From contig DATGZN010000106.1 in NCBI GenBank assembly GCA_035297145.1, positions 57,331 to 121,330 on the forward strand: a stretch of DNA of 64,000 nucleotides, in the 5' to 3' direction. Both the position numbers and the translations under genes were made by a program. This DNA comes from QHXW01 sp035297145 (GTDB lineage Bacteria > Acidobacteriota > Terriglobia > Bryobacterales > Bryobacteraceae). Below, in pieces: positions 37,022-44,644 of the stretch. The notes under the pieces were generated by a model. It saw nothing but the letters and a program-made list of their open reading frames with translations. It was not told the DNA's origin and searched no databases. Every line of letters begins with the position of its first letter. The stretch's first letter is position 1.

Positions 37022-37933
37022 CTACAACGGAGATACCCGGCGGGGCAGGGCTTCGAGTTCTTCGAGCGTACGCGGCCAATCTTCGCGCAGAAGGCGGGAC
37101 AAGCCGCGGTCGGCAAGAAGCTTCCCGCCGGTCTGGCACCGGGCGCAATAGTTGGTTTCGTTGGACGCGTAGCGGATGCGCTGCACTTTTGCGCCGCAGA
37201 CTGGGCACGGCTGGCCGTAGCGGCCGTGCACGGCCATGCCGTCGCGAAAAGCGGTGACCTTCTCCGGAAATTCACCGTGAGCATCGGAGCGCAGGCGCTC
37301 CACCCATTCCGTGAGGACGGCTTGCGTGGCATCGTAGAGGTGCTGGATCTGCTCCAGTTCGAGCTTCTGGGTGAGTGCGATCGGAGACAGCTGGGCGCGA
37401 TGCAGAATCTCGTCCGAGTAGGCATTGCCAATGCCGCTGAACAGACGAGGGTCCGTGAGAGCGCGCTTCAGAGTGTGGTTGGCGGAGGTGAGGGCCGAGG
37501 AGAAAGCGTCGACGCCGCACCCGAGGACCTCGATGCCTCCAGCGTCGAGCGCGCGCAGGCCCTCGACACCGCGAACAAGATGCAAAGAGGCGCGCTTCTG
37601 CGAGCCGGCCTCGGTGAGCACGAGGGTTCCGTTAGTGAAGTCGAAAGCGGCGGGAGCATTTTTGCGCGCGAGTTTCGCGCCGTGCTCACGCCAATGCAAG
37701 CGGCCTGCGATCATCAGATGCAGGACCAGCCAGAGGTCATCCTCCAGGCCGACGGCGATGCGTTTGCCGACGCGGCGCAGCGCGCGGACTTTCTTACCGT
37801 GGGCCGAAATGAGGGGCGGGTCGACCGTGCGCACCAGGAACGGGCTCGCCAAACGCACGCGCTCGAGGGTCTGGCCGAGGATGCGTGATTCGAGGGCTTC
37901 GATGTAGACGGTGACGTCGGGAAGCTCAGGCAT
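37022..37933 (-). CDS. Formamidopyrimidine-DNA glycosylase / endonuclease VIII-like
   Basis: The 303-residue protein begins M-P-E-L-P-D-V, giving the catalytic Pro2 and Glu3 of the Fpg/Nei family. The H2TH region includes G-I-G-N-A-Y-S-D-E-I-L near residue 166. A zinc finger at the C-terminus has four cysteines (C-P-V-C near 238 and C-A-R-C near 260). It removes oxidised bases from DNA and cleaves the backbone. The length is slightly above a normal Fpg, with a short tail after the zinc finger. Whether it is Fpg or Nei in preference cannot be decided by eye, so no symbol is given. Confidence 0.9.
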   Translation of the reverse strand: MPELPDVTVYIEALESRILGQTLERVRLASPFLVRTVDPPLISAHGKKVRALRRVGKRIAVGLEDDLWLVLHLMIAGRLHWREHGAKLARKNAPAAFDFTNGTLVLTEAGSQKRASLHLVRGVEGLRALDAGGIEVLGCGVDAFSSALTSANHTLKRALTDPRLFSGIGNAYSDEILHRAQLSPIALTQKLELEQIQHLYDATQAVLTEWVERLRSDAHGEFPEKVTAFRDGMAVHGRYGQPCPVCGAKVQRIRYASNETNYCARCQTGGKLLADRGLSRLLREDWPRTLEELEALPRRVSPL

Positions 37934-38001
37934 TCGGGCCGGCTGACGAATTCTAGCACGGAGCGGCGAACCGGCCGGGCTGGATATCGCATCTAGAAAA
38001 T

Positions 38002-38796
38002 ATGGATTTACAGCTCAGAGACAAATTAGCATTCGTGAGCGGCTCAACGGCGGGAATCGGTCTGACGATCGCGAAGGCGTTGGCGGCCGAAGGCGCACAA
38101 GTTGTTGTGAACGGACGCACGGAAGCCAGAGTTTCGCAGGCGGTGGACGAGATTCAGAAGTCTTATCCTTCGTCACGGATTTTACCGTTCGCTGGCGACC
38201 TTTCGGAACCAAGCGTGGCCGATGCCGCGTTGCGCCGTTTCGATCGCGTGGACATCCTGATCAACAATCTTGGCGCGTTCGAGCCGAAGCCGTTCGAAGA
38301 GATAACTGACGCGGACTGGAAAGCCATTATCGAAACTAACTTCATGAGCGGAGTGCGCCTTAGTCGCGGATGGCTGCCCAAGATGAAGGCTGCCGGCTGG
38401 GGCCGGGTGATTTTCATTTCGAGCGAGTCGGCAGTAAACATACCGCCCGAAATGATCCACTATGGCATTACTAAGACAATGCAAGTGGCACTGGCGCGGG
38501 GCTTAGCGGAGACGACGGCGGGAACGGGTGTGACGATAAACTCTGTGCTCGCCGGCCCAACGCGATCTGAGGGCGTTGAGAAATTTCTGAGCGATCTGGC
38601 GCGGGCTCGCGGCGTCAGCGTGGCGGCAATTGAAAAGGAATTCTTTCAAAACGTCCGGCCCAGCTCGTTGTTGCAGCGGTTCGCCACGGTCGACGAAGTG
38701 GCAGCAATGGTTGCGTTCGTGGCCAGCCCGCTTTCCTCGGCAACCAACGGAGCGGCGTTGCGCGCGGATGGCGGCGTCATTCGGTCCATTCTGTGA
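38002..38796 (+). CDS. SDR-family oxidoreductase
   Basis: The 264-residue product is a classical short-chain dehydrogenase: nucleotide motif S-G-S-T-A-G-I-G (residues 14-21), I-L-I-N-N-L-G (near 87), and the catalytic Ser in F-I-S-S-E-S followed by Y-G-I-T-K (Tyr-x3-Lys, near 154-158). The start N-G-R-T at residues 36-39 suggests NADPH use. The nearest relatives are often called 3-oxoacyl-ACP reductases, but the family is broad and substrate is unknown. It is divergent from fpg and followed by a PIN-domain remnant and a palindromic repeat. Confidence 0.9.
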   Translation: MDLQLRDKLAFVSGSTAGIGLTIAKALAAEGAQVVVNGRTEARVSQAVDEIQKSYPSSRILPFAGDLSEPSVADAALRRFDRVDILINNLGAFEPKPFEEITDADWKAIIETNFMSGVRLSRGWLPKMKAAGWGRVIFISSESAVNIPPEMIHYGITKTMQVALARGLAETTAGTGVTINSVLAGPTRSEGVEKFLSDLARARGVSVAAIEKEFFQNVRPSSLLQRFATVDEVAAMVAFVASPLSSATNGAALRADGGVIRSIL

Positions 38797-38799
38797 CGG

Positions 38800-38910
38800 T
38801 CAAGCGGAACAGTGCCTCGAGCCCTCGATATCAAGGACGTTTGGGAACTTGATCAGCTCAGTCCAAACGGATGTGTCGACTAGTAAGGTGCCGGCGATTT
38901 CGAAACCGTA
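38800..38910 (-). pseudogene. Remnant of a PIN-domain (VapC-like) toxin N-terminus
   Basis: In the minus frame ending at TGA 38800-38802, the translation reads L-L-V-D-T-S-V-W-T-E-L, the unmistakable start of PIN-domain ribonuclease toxins, in which this Asp binds the metal. The frame stops about 20 residues later, so the rest of the domain (normally about 130 residues) is missing, and no antitoxin gene precedes it. The frame upstream runs through the palindromic repeat at 38911. It looks like the 5' end of a decayed toxin gene. Confidence 0.4.
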
Positions 38911-38977
38911 GCGAACGAAGGCGAGGCATGCGCCGCCCTTACGATGCCTGCGATGTCGGGGCCGGACACGTCGGGCC
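38911..38977. repeat. Composite REP-like element, degenerate copy
   Basis: The same order of parts as at 26224 is visible: GCGAACGAAGGCGAGGC, then a damaged second arm, a spacer, and GGGGCCGGACACGTC followed by a broken right arm. Several mismatches in both palindromes show that this copy is older. It lies in the 260-base gap between the SDR gene and the acyltransferase, next to the PIN remnant. Confidence 0.65.
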
Positions 38978-39056
38978 TTGCAGCTACAGAATCGCCGGGA
39001 CATCTTACCAGGATCACCGAGCCCTGGAACGGTCCAACGTACTTGATTTCCGATGC

Positions 39057-39830
39057 TCACGCCGGGCGTGGGCTCTCCACAGTATCCAGCGCCTCTCCCG
39101 ACAGTTCGGCAACCTGTCGCGAGAGGGTTTCGGTCAGTTGCCCGCGGTCCTGGAGTTTTAAGCCGGCGGTCGGAATAGGGTCGCCTATCTTCAGAGTGAC
39201 CGGACCGCCACGCACATAGTTGGAGCCCATGGGCAGCACGTATCGAGTGCCCGTAAGGCCGAGCGGCACAATGGGAACGCCGGCCTTGATGGCGATATAC
39301 GCGGCGCCTTCTTTGAATTCGCGCATCCCGGCGCGCGAGCGGCCGCCCTCCGGAAACAGCAGCATCGAAATCTTGCGTTGCTGAATCAGTTGCGCACCGA
39401 GCGTCATGCTCTTCACCGACGCCCGTGCATCACCGCGAACCACGGGAAGGTGGCCGGCTCGCTTGAGGTGCGTCCCGAGGAAGGGAACCAGGAACAGGCC
39501 TTTTTTCGCATAGAAGCGGAATTCGACCGGAATGGAGGCGAGGATGGCAGGAATATCCATGTAGCTGCGGTGATTGGCGACGAAGACGTAACTTTGTTGC
39601 GGATCGATTTTCTCCACGCCCTCAACCGTAAGGCGCACACGGGCCACGCGCAGCAGCCAGCGGCCCCACGGCCTGGCGAGCTTGTTGGGCAGGCGGCCCG
39701 TGGAATCAAAGAAGCTGACGATGAAGGAGACCGTGCCGAAAGCGATCGTGACCAGTATGATCAGGGGGTCCGTGAACAGGAGCGACCGCAGGTGGCCAAG
39801 CGACATTGCCGGTGAGAGTATTCTATCCAT
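39057..39830 (-). CDS. plsC: 1-acyl-sn-glycerol-3-phosphate acyltransferase
   Basis: The 257-residue membrane-linked enzyme has a hydrophobic N-terminal segment (I-I-L-V-T-I-A-F-G-T), then the acyltransferase motif N-H-R-S-Y-M-D (about residues 86-92) and F-P-E-G-G-R-S (about 159-165). It adds the second acyl chain to make phosphatidic acid. The gene is the last of the rsfS-rlmH-accD-folC run and overlaps the end of folC by 8 bases. An internal ATG at 39806 is an alternative start. It fits with accD as a lipid-building gene. Confidence 0.92.
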   Translation of the reverse strand: MDRILSPAMSLGHLRSLLFTDPLIILVTIAFGTVSFIVSFFDSTGRLPNKLARPWGRWLLRVARVRLTVEGVEKIDPQQSYVFVANHRSYMDIPAILASIPVEFRFYAKKGLFLVPFLGTHLKRAGHLPVVRGDARASVKSMTLGAQLIQQRKISMLLFPEGGRSRAGMREFKEGAAYIAIKAGVPIVPLGLTGTRYVLPMGSNYVRGGPVTLKIGDPIPTAGLKLQDRGQLTETLSRQVAELSGEALDTVESPRPA

Positions 39831-41094
39831 TCAGCAGGGTCATGGCCTCGCCCACCAGGAAAAGGGAACCGGTGACGAAGATGGCGCGATGGGAATCGCC
39901 GCTGCGTGCCAGCTCGAGAGCCGCTCGAAGATCCAGTGCGGTTCGCAGATTGGCGTGGGCAGCGAGCGCGCGAATGGTCTCGGGATCGACCGCGCGAGAT
40001 TGCCTTGGCGCGGTAGCGATGACTTCATCGGCGTGGGGGAACAGAATGCCGGTAATCTCCTCGACGGCTTTATCACGCATGGCGCCATACACGAGGACGA
40101 CTCGGCGCTCGGAGTAGAAACGCTGGATGTGCGCGGCGAGGGCACGTGCGCCGGCAGGATTGTGCGCGCCGTCCAGGATGATCTCGGGCGAAACGGAAAC
40201 GCGATGCAAGCGGCCCGGCCAGCGGGTCGCAGCGATGCCGCGCTCGATAGCCGAGGTCTCGATGCCGAGGCGGTGGAGTGCGGCCACGGCCACCACGGCG
40301 TTCGCAACCTGATGTTCGCCAGCGAGAGGGCAACGGATGCGCATTTCAGAACCATCGTGCACGGTGAACGCGCTGCCCTGGGCGGAAAGCTCTACATTAT
40401 CGATGTGCCATTTTTCTTGGGCGTGGATGACTTCCAGGCTCAAGTCCACGGCGCGGCGATCGAGTGTCTGCAGCGCTTCCTGCCGTTGCGCCGCGAAAAC
40501 GGCTGGCACGCCAGGCTTCAAAATCCCGGCCTTTTCGCCCGCGATGGCCTCGAGACTCTTGCCGAGCAGCGCTTCGTGATCGAAATCCACCTGAGTGATT
40601 ACGCACATCTCGGGGCGGACGACATTGGTCGCGTCCAACCGGCCGCCCAGACCAACTTCGAGCACGATCGCATCGGTTTTCTGGTCTTGAAACAGCAGGA
40701 AGGCCATAGCGGTGACGGTCTCGAAGTAGGTGGGGTGAAAGTCGATGGCGCCATCGTTCAGTAGCTGCTCGGCACATAGGTGGACGCGATCGAAAGCGGC
40801 GCCGAACTGGCTCGAGTTCACCGGGCAACCGGCGATGCGAATGCGTTCCGTCGGCTCGACCAGGTGTGGCGAAGTAAACAGGCCGGTGCGCAATCCAGCT
40901 GCGCGGAGGCCGGCTTCGATCATGGCGCAGACGGAACCTTTGCCGTTGGTCCCGGCAACGTGAACGATACGCGGCAGGCGCTCGGGATGTCCTAGCGCGG
41001 CCAGCAGCGTGGTGATGCGCTCCAACCCGTATTTCGCGGTTTTGACTTCGTTTCCCAGCGAATAGAGGAACCGGACAGAATCCGGGTAGGTCAT
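39823..41094 (-). CDS. folC: Bifunctional folylpolyglutamate synthase / dihydrofolate synthase
   Basis: The 423-residue enzyme carries the FolC P-loop H-V-A-G-T-N-G-K-G-S (about residues 43-52), F-T-S-P-H-L-V-E-P (about 72-80), and L-E-V-G-L-G-G-R-L-D-A-T-N. It adds glutamates to folates and to dihydropteroate. Its ATG overlaps the accD stop by one base (TAATG) and its end overlaps plsC. The accD-folC order is common in bacteria. Confidence 0.95.
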   Translation of the reverse strand: MTYPDSVRFLYSLGNEVKTAKYGLERITTLLAALGHPERLPRIVHVAGTNGKGSVCAMIEAGLRAAGLRTGLFTSPHLVEPTERIRIAGCPVNSSQFGAAFDRVHLCAEQLLNDGAIDFHPTYFETVTAMAFLLFQDQKTDAIVLEVGLGGRLDATNVVRPEMCVITQVDFDHEALLGKSLEAIAGEKAGILKPGVPAVFAAQRQEALQTLDRRAVDLSLEVIHAQEKWHIDNVELSAQGSAFTVHDGSEMRIRCPLAGEHQVANAVVAVAALHRLGIETSAIERGIAATRWPGRLHRVSVSPEIILDGAHNPAGARALAAHIQRFYSERRVVLVYGAMRDKAVEEITGILFPHADEVIATAPRQSRAVDPETIRALAAHANLRTALDLRAALELARSGDSHRAIFVTGSLFLVGEAMTLLNG

Positions 41095-41960
41095 TACTGC
41101 ACCGGGCCACTGAAAAATGTGAGGGCTTTCGAAATGTAGGTCTTCAGTTCCAGGCGGGGCACGACGGCATCCAGCATGCCGTGTTTGAGGAGAAATTCGC
41201 TGCGTTGAAAGCCTTCGGGGAGCTTCTGCCGGATGGTCTGCTCGATGACGCGTGGGCCGGCGAAACCAATCAGCGCACCGGGTTCCGCGATGTTCAGATC
41301 TCCCAGCATGGCGAGGCTGGCGGTGACGCCGCCGGTGGTGGGATCGGTGAGGACGCTGATATAAGGTACGCGAGCCTCGTCGAGACGCATCAGGGCCGAA
41401 GAGATTTTCGCCAGTTGCATGAGGCTGATGGCGCCTTCCTGCATGCGGGCGCCGCCTGAAGCGGAAACGATGACCAGCGGTTGGCGAGTGGTCAGGGACC
41501 GCTCGATGGCCCGGGTGATTTTTTCGCCCATCACGCCACCCATGCTGCCGCCGATAAATTTGGGTTCCATGGCGCAGATCTGCACCTTGCGGCCATCCAG
41601 CGTTCCGGCGGCGGAGATGAGGGCATCGGCAAGCGAAGTGGCTTCCTGCGCGGTGGCCAGCCGCTCACGATACGAGCGCTGATCTACGAATTCCAACGGG
41701 TCGGAGGATGCCAGGTCGGTGTCAAATTGCTGATACGGGCCATCGAGAAGCAATTGCAGCCGCGCCACGGCATCGATGCGAAAGTGAGCGCCGCACTTGG
41801 TGCAGACGTTGTGGTTGTCTTCGAGATCCTTTTTCCAGATGATCTCCTTGCAACTTTCGCACTTGAGCCACAGGCCTTCGGTTTTGACCTTGCGCTCACC
41901 CTCTTCCGGTTTGGGCGGTTTCTTTTCCGGACCGCCGCTTTCCCGCTTGAACCAGGACAT
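41094..41960 (-). CDS. accD: Acetyl-CoA carboxylase carboxyltransferase subunit beta
   Basis: The 288-residue subunit starts M-S-W-F-K-R (the frame extends 12 residues upstream, but this start matches the family). The N-terminal zinc ribbon uses C-x2-C and C-x2-C in K-C-E-S-C-K and V-C-T-K-C. The catalytic core shows G-S-M-G-G-V-M-G-E-K and S-A-S-G-G-A-R-M-Q-E-G. With AccA it transfers the carboxyl group from biotin to acetyl-CoA, the first step of fatty acid synthesis. No accA is nearby. It begins 13 bases after rlmH. Confidence 0.96.
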   Translation of the reverse strand: MSWFKRESGGPEKKPPKPEEGERKVKTEGLWLKCESCKEIIWKKDLEDNHNVCTKCGAHFRIDAVARLQLLLDGPYQQFDTDLASSDPLEFVDQRSYRERLATAQEATSLADALISAAGTLDGRKVQICAMEPKFIGGSMGGVMGEKITRAIERSLTTRQPLVIVSASGGARMQEGAISLMQLAKISSALMRLDEARVPYISVLTDPTTGGVTASLAMLGDLNIAEPGALIGFAGPRVIEQTIRQKLPEGFQRSEFLLKHGMLDAVVPRLELKTYISKALTFFSGPVQ

Positions 41961-41973
41961 GAACCCACCTACC

Positions 41974-42393
41974 TTAGCGCGGGTACGGATGACCACGCAA
42001 CGTGGTGAAGGCCCGATAGATCTGCTCGGCGATCATCGCGCGCGCCAGCTCGTGGGGAACCGTCATACGAGACAGCGAGAGCAAAAGGTCGGCGCGGGCT
42101 CTCCATTCGGCCGGCAGGCCGTCGGCGCCACCCACCAGAAACAGCAGATCGCGCCCCTCCATTTCAGCCTTTTCGATCACGGAAGTAAACTGGCGCGAAT
42201 CCATTTCGCGTCCCTCGGGATCGAGCAGAATTTTGCGCGCGGACGGGTGCCGCTCCCAGGGATCAAAGCGATCAGGTCGTATTTCGCGCATCTCGCAGGG
42301 AGCATAATGCGCAATGCGCTCGACGAAATCGGCGGCGATGCGGTTGGCCTCCGCGCCCCGCGGCTTGCCGATGAAGTAGAGAAAAACCTTCAC
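41974..42393 (-). CDS. rlmH: 23S rRNA (pseudouridine-1915-N3)-methyltransferase
   Basis: The 139-residue SPOUT methyltransferase has the family marks L-D-P-E-G-R-E-M-D-S-R-Q-F (about 57-69), L-L-F-L-V-G-G-A-D-G-L (near 83-93) and S-L-S-R-M-T-V-P-H-E-L-A-R (near 106-118), ending with G-H-P-Y-P-R. The last residues contribute to the SAM and ribosome contacts. It overlaps the rsfS stop by four bases, as is usual for this gene pair. Confidence 0.96.
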   Translation of the reverse strand: MKVFLYFIGKPRGAEANRIAADFVERIAHYAPCEMREIRPDRFDPWERHPSARKILLDPEGREMDSRQFTSVIEKAEMEGRDLLFLVGGADGLPAEWRARADLLLSLSRMTVPHELARAMIAEQIYRAFTTLRGHPYPR

Positions 42394-42707
42394 GCCGCTG
42401 GGATGTCGAGGTTCTTGGCGTTGCGCCAGAGCCGCTCGAGATCGTAGTAGGTGCGGGCGTGCGGCGAGAATACGTGAATGAGAAAGTCACCGTAGTCGAG
42501 CAGTATCCATTCAGCCTGGTTGTAACCTTCCAAGCTGATGGGGAACTCGCCGCGTTCCTTGAGCTGCAATCCAATCTCGTCGCTGATGGCCTGACTCTGG
42601 CGCGTATTGGCGCCCGTGCAGAGGACGAAATAGTCCGTGAAAGACGTGATACCGGTGAGATCCAGAACCTTGATATCGGACGCCTTTTTCGATTCGGCGG
42701 CGCGCAC
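42390..42707 (-). CDS. rsfS: Ribosome silencing factor
   Basis: The 105-residue protein matches RsfS: D-I-K-V-L-D-L-T-G-I-T-S-F-T-D-Y-F-V-L-C-T-G (residues 11-32) and W-I-L-L-D-Y-G-D-F-L-I-H-V-F. It binds ribosomal protein uL14 and blocks subunit joining during starvation. The given start is GTG 42707, which lacks a ribosome site. The frame is open upstream and a CTG at 42758 has an AGGAG site five bases away, which would add 17 residues; this may be the true start. First gene of the rlmH-accD-folC-plsC run. Confidence 0.93.
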   Translation of the reverse strand: MRAAESKKASDIKVLDLTGITSFTDYFVLCTGANTRQSQAISDEIGLQLKERGEFPISLEGYNQAEWILLDYGDFLIHVFSPHARTYYDLERLWRNAKNLDIPAA

Positions 42708-42755
42708 CGCCGTTAACCACGAGGGAATTTCGGGATGGGCTCGTTCGCTGCGGCT

Positions 42756-42768
42756 CAGAAACGCTCCT
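42756..42768 (-). promoter_or_regulatory. Ribosome binding site before a possible CTG start of rsfS
   Basis: On the minus strand AGGAG (42768-42764) is followed after five bases by CTG (42758-42756), in frame with rsfS. No such site precedes the GTG at 42707. Confidence 0.35.
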
Positions 42769-42801
42769 AACAGGTATCGTACTATAAGTGGCGGCTGAGC
42801 A

Positions 42802-43563
42802 ATGAGCGTGCCTCGCCCCTACTATCACGCGCTTGCGTGGGCGTACGATCTGCTACAGACAGATCCGGTGGCGCCGCGCATAGACTTCATCGAAGAGGTG
42901 CTGAGCGGGCAGGGAATTGCCGCGGGAGCCCGGGTGCTGGACGCCGGATGTGGAACCGGGCGGTACGCCGTCGAGCTGGCAAAGCGCGGATTCCGGGTGT
43001 TGGGCGTTGACCGTTCGGCGGAACTCATCGCGATGGCTGAAAAACGGGAGCAGGCTGATACGAACCGCGCGGAATTCCTGATTGCGGATTTGCTCGATGT
43101 TTCATTCTCGCACCCATTCGACGCGGTTCTGTGCCGCGGCGTGCTCAATGATTTCGTGGACGATGACGCCAGGAAGTCGATTTTTCTCCAGTTTGCAAGG
43201 TGGTTACAACCGGGCGGCGTTCTGATCTTGGATGTGCGCGACTGGACAAGAACCGCCGATCGGTATGCGAAGGATTCGATCCACAGCCAGCTTGTCGAGC
43301 TGCCGGACGGCATACTGCAATTTCGTAGCGAGACCGCGATGGACATCGAATCCCATCGAATGCAGATTCGCGAGCGCTTCGATTTGCAGCGCGGCGGTGT
43401 GCGGACCACCTCCGAAAACGATTTCGTCATGCGATGCTGGACTCCGGAAGAAGTCGCCGCGTGCTTGAATGGGGCCGGCTTGCAACAGGTCGTGGCCTTT
43501 CCAGGTTATGGAACGAGCGGCAGGATCTGGCCGGACCGGCTGGTTGTAGTCGCGCGCAGGTGA
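42802..43563 (+). CDS. Class I SAM-dependent methyltransferase
   Basis: The 253-residue protein is a small-molecule methyltransferase: motif I is V-L-D-A-G-C-G-T-G-R-Y (near residues 46-56), the acidic residue after strand 2 is in G-V-D-R-S (near 71-75), and L-Q-P-G-G-V-L-I-L-D-V-R (near 136-147) closes the fold. The substrate is unknown. The first eight codons after ATG are made from a sequence identical to half of the type A palindrome elsewhere in the window. It is divergent from rsfS. Confidence 0.88.
   Translation: MSVPRPYYHALAWAYDLLQTDPVAPRIDFIEEVLSGQGIAAGARVLDAGCGTGRYAVELAKRGFRVLGVDRSAELIAMAEKREQADTNRAEFLIADLLDVSFSHPFDAVLCRGVLNDFVDDDARKSIFLQFARWLQPGGVLILDVRDWTRTADRYAKDSIHSQLVELPDGILQFRSETAMDIESHRMQIRERFDLQRGGVRTTSENDFVMRCWTPEEVAACLNGAGLQQVVAFPGYGTSGRIWPDRLVVVARR
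42806..42822. repeat. Half copy of the type A palindromic repeat inside a gene start
   Basis: Seventeen bases (GCGTGCCTCGCCCCTAC) are identical to the right half of the element at 26239-26255 and code for residues 2-7 of the methyltransferase. Confidence 0.45.
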
Positions 43564-43657
43564 GTTGGAGCTGGGACTGAGGGAGCCACTGGTACTGGTA
43601 CACCTTAGTTCTCATAAGCCTTGTGGCTGTAACTTGACCGAGATATCGTAACCACAG

Positions 43658-44629
43658 ATGCGCAGATCGTGCCGGATAGCTGTCTCATTGCTGGCTTTTC
43701 TCGCCAGCGCGCTCGTGGCGGCTGACAGTTCGCAAAATACGGTTGCGCGCAGACGGCCGTCCGCCGCGGTTCCGGATGCCGGAGGGCCGGATTTCAAGGC
43801 CAACAGCACGGTGGTGCTGGTCAATGTCACGATCACGGATGCGCGTGGCCGCCCCATCACAGGATTGCAGAAAGAGAATTTTCAGATCTTCGAAGAGAAG
43901 GCGGAGCAGGCCGTGCGCTACTTCTCAGCCGAGGAGTCGCCTGTATCGGCCGGGCTGGTGCTGGATTTCAGCCACAGCATGACCAGCAAGTTCCCCCAAC
44001 TCCAGGAAGCGGTGGCCCAGTTTCTCGGCACGGCCAATCTGGAAGACGAATTTTGCCTGATTGAATTCCGGGACCGGGCGGAACTTTCGATCGGCTTTAC
44101 TCCGGCGCACGAGGACATCGAGAATCGCGTGGCGCAAGCACAGCCGGCCGGACACACCGCGCTCCTGGACGCCGTCTATCTGGGGTTGCGCCAGATGAAG
44201 ATGGCGCACAACCCGCGAAAGGCGCTCCTCGTTGTCTCCGACGGCGGAGACAATCACAGCCGGTTTACCGCTCGCGAAGTGGAGAATCTGGCGCGCGAAT
44301 CGGATGTCGAGATTTATACCATCGGTATTCCGGATCGTGCGGGCCCGAGCCTTGGAGAGTTTGAAGCATCGCGGGGCGCGAGCCTGCTGGAGGAGATCAG
44401 CGAACGGGGAGGCGGACGCTACTACGCGATCGACAACGTTCGCGACCTGCCCGGGATTGCCGAACGGATCGGGCGGGAGTTGCGCCACCAATACGTTTTG
44501 GGCTACGTCTCGAGCAATCCGGGACGTGACGGAAAGTACCGGCGCGTGCAGGTGAAGGTGCGGCGATCACCAGGCCAGCCCAAGCTCTGGGCCTACTGGC
44601 GGCGCGGTTACTACGCCCCGATGGAGTGA
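43658..44629 (+). CDS. Secreted VWFA-related domain protein (acidobacterial type)
   Basis: The 323-residue protein has a signal peptide (V-S-L-L-A-F-L-A-S-A-L-V-A-A) and a von Willebrand factor A-like domain. A short N-terminal Ig-like piece (V-L-V-N-V-T-I-T-D-A-R-G-R-P-I-T-G-L) precedes the VWA fold, whose metal site motif is D-F-S-H-S (near residues 104-108). This is the layout of the VWFA-related proteins that are many-copied in Acidobacteriota. Function is unknown; VWA domains usually bind protein partners. Confidence 0.9.
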   Translation: MRRSCRIAVSLLAFLASALVAADSSQNTVARRRPSAAVPDAGGPDFKANSTVVLVNVTITDARGRPITGLQKENFQIFEEKAEQAVRYFSAEESPVSAGLVLDFSHSMTSKFPQLQEAVAQFLGTANLEDEFCLIEFRDRAELSIGFTPAHEDIENRVAQAQPAGHTALLDAVYLGLRQMKMAHNPRKALLVVSDGGDNHSRFTAREVENLARESDVEIYTIGIPDRAGPSLGEFEASRGASLLEEISERGGGRYYAIDNVRDLPGIAERIGRELRHQYVLGYVSSNPGRDGKYRRVQVKVRRSPGQPKLWAYWRRGYYAPME

Positions 44630-44644
44630 CTCCTGCCACGCGGA

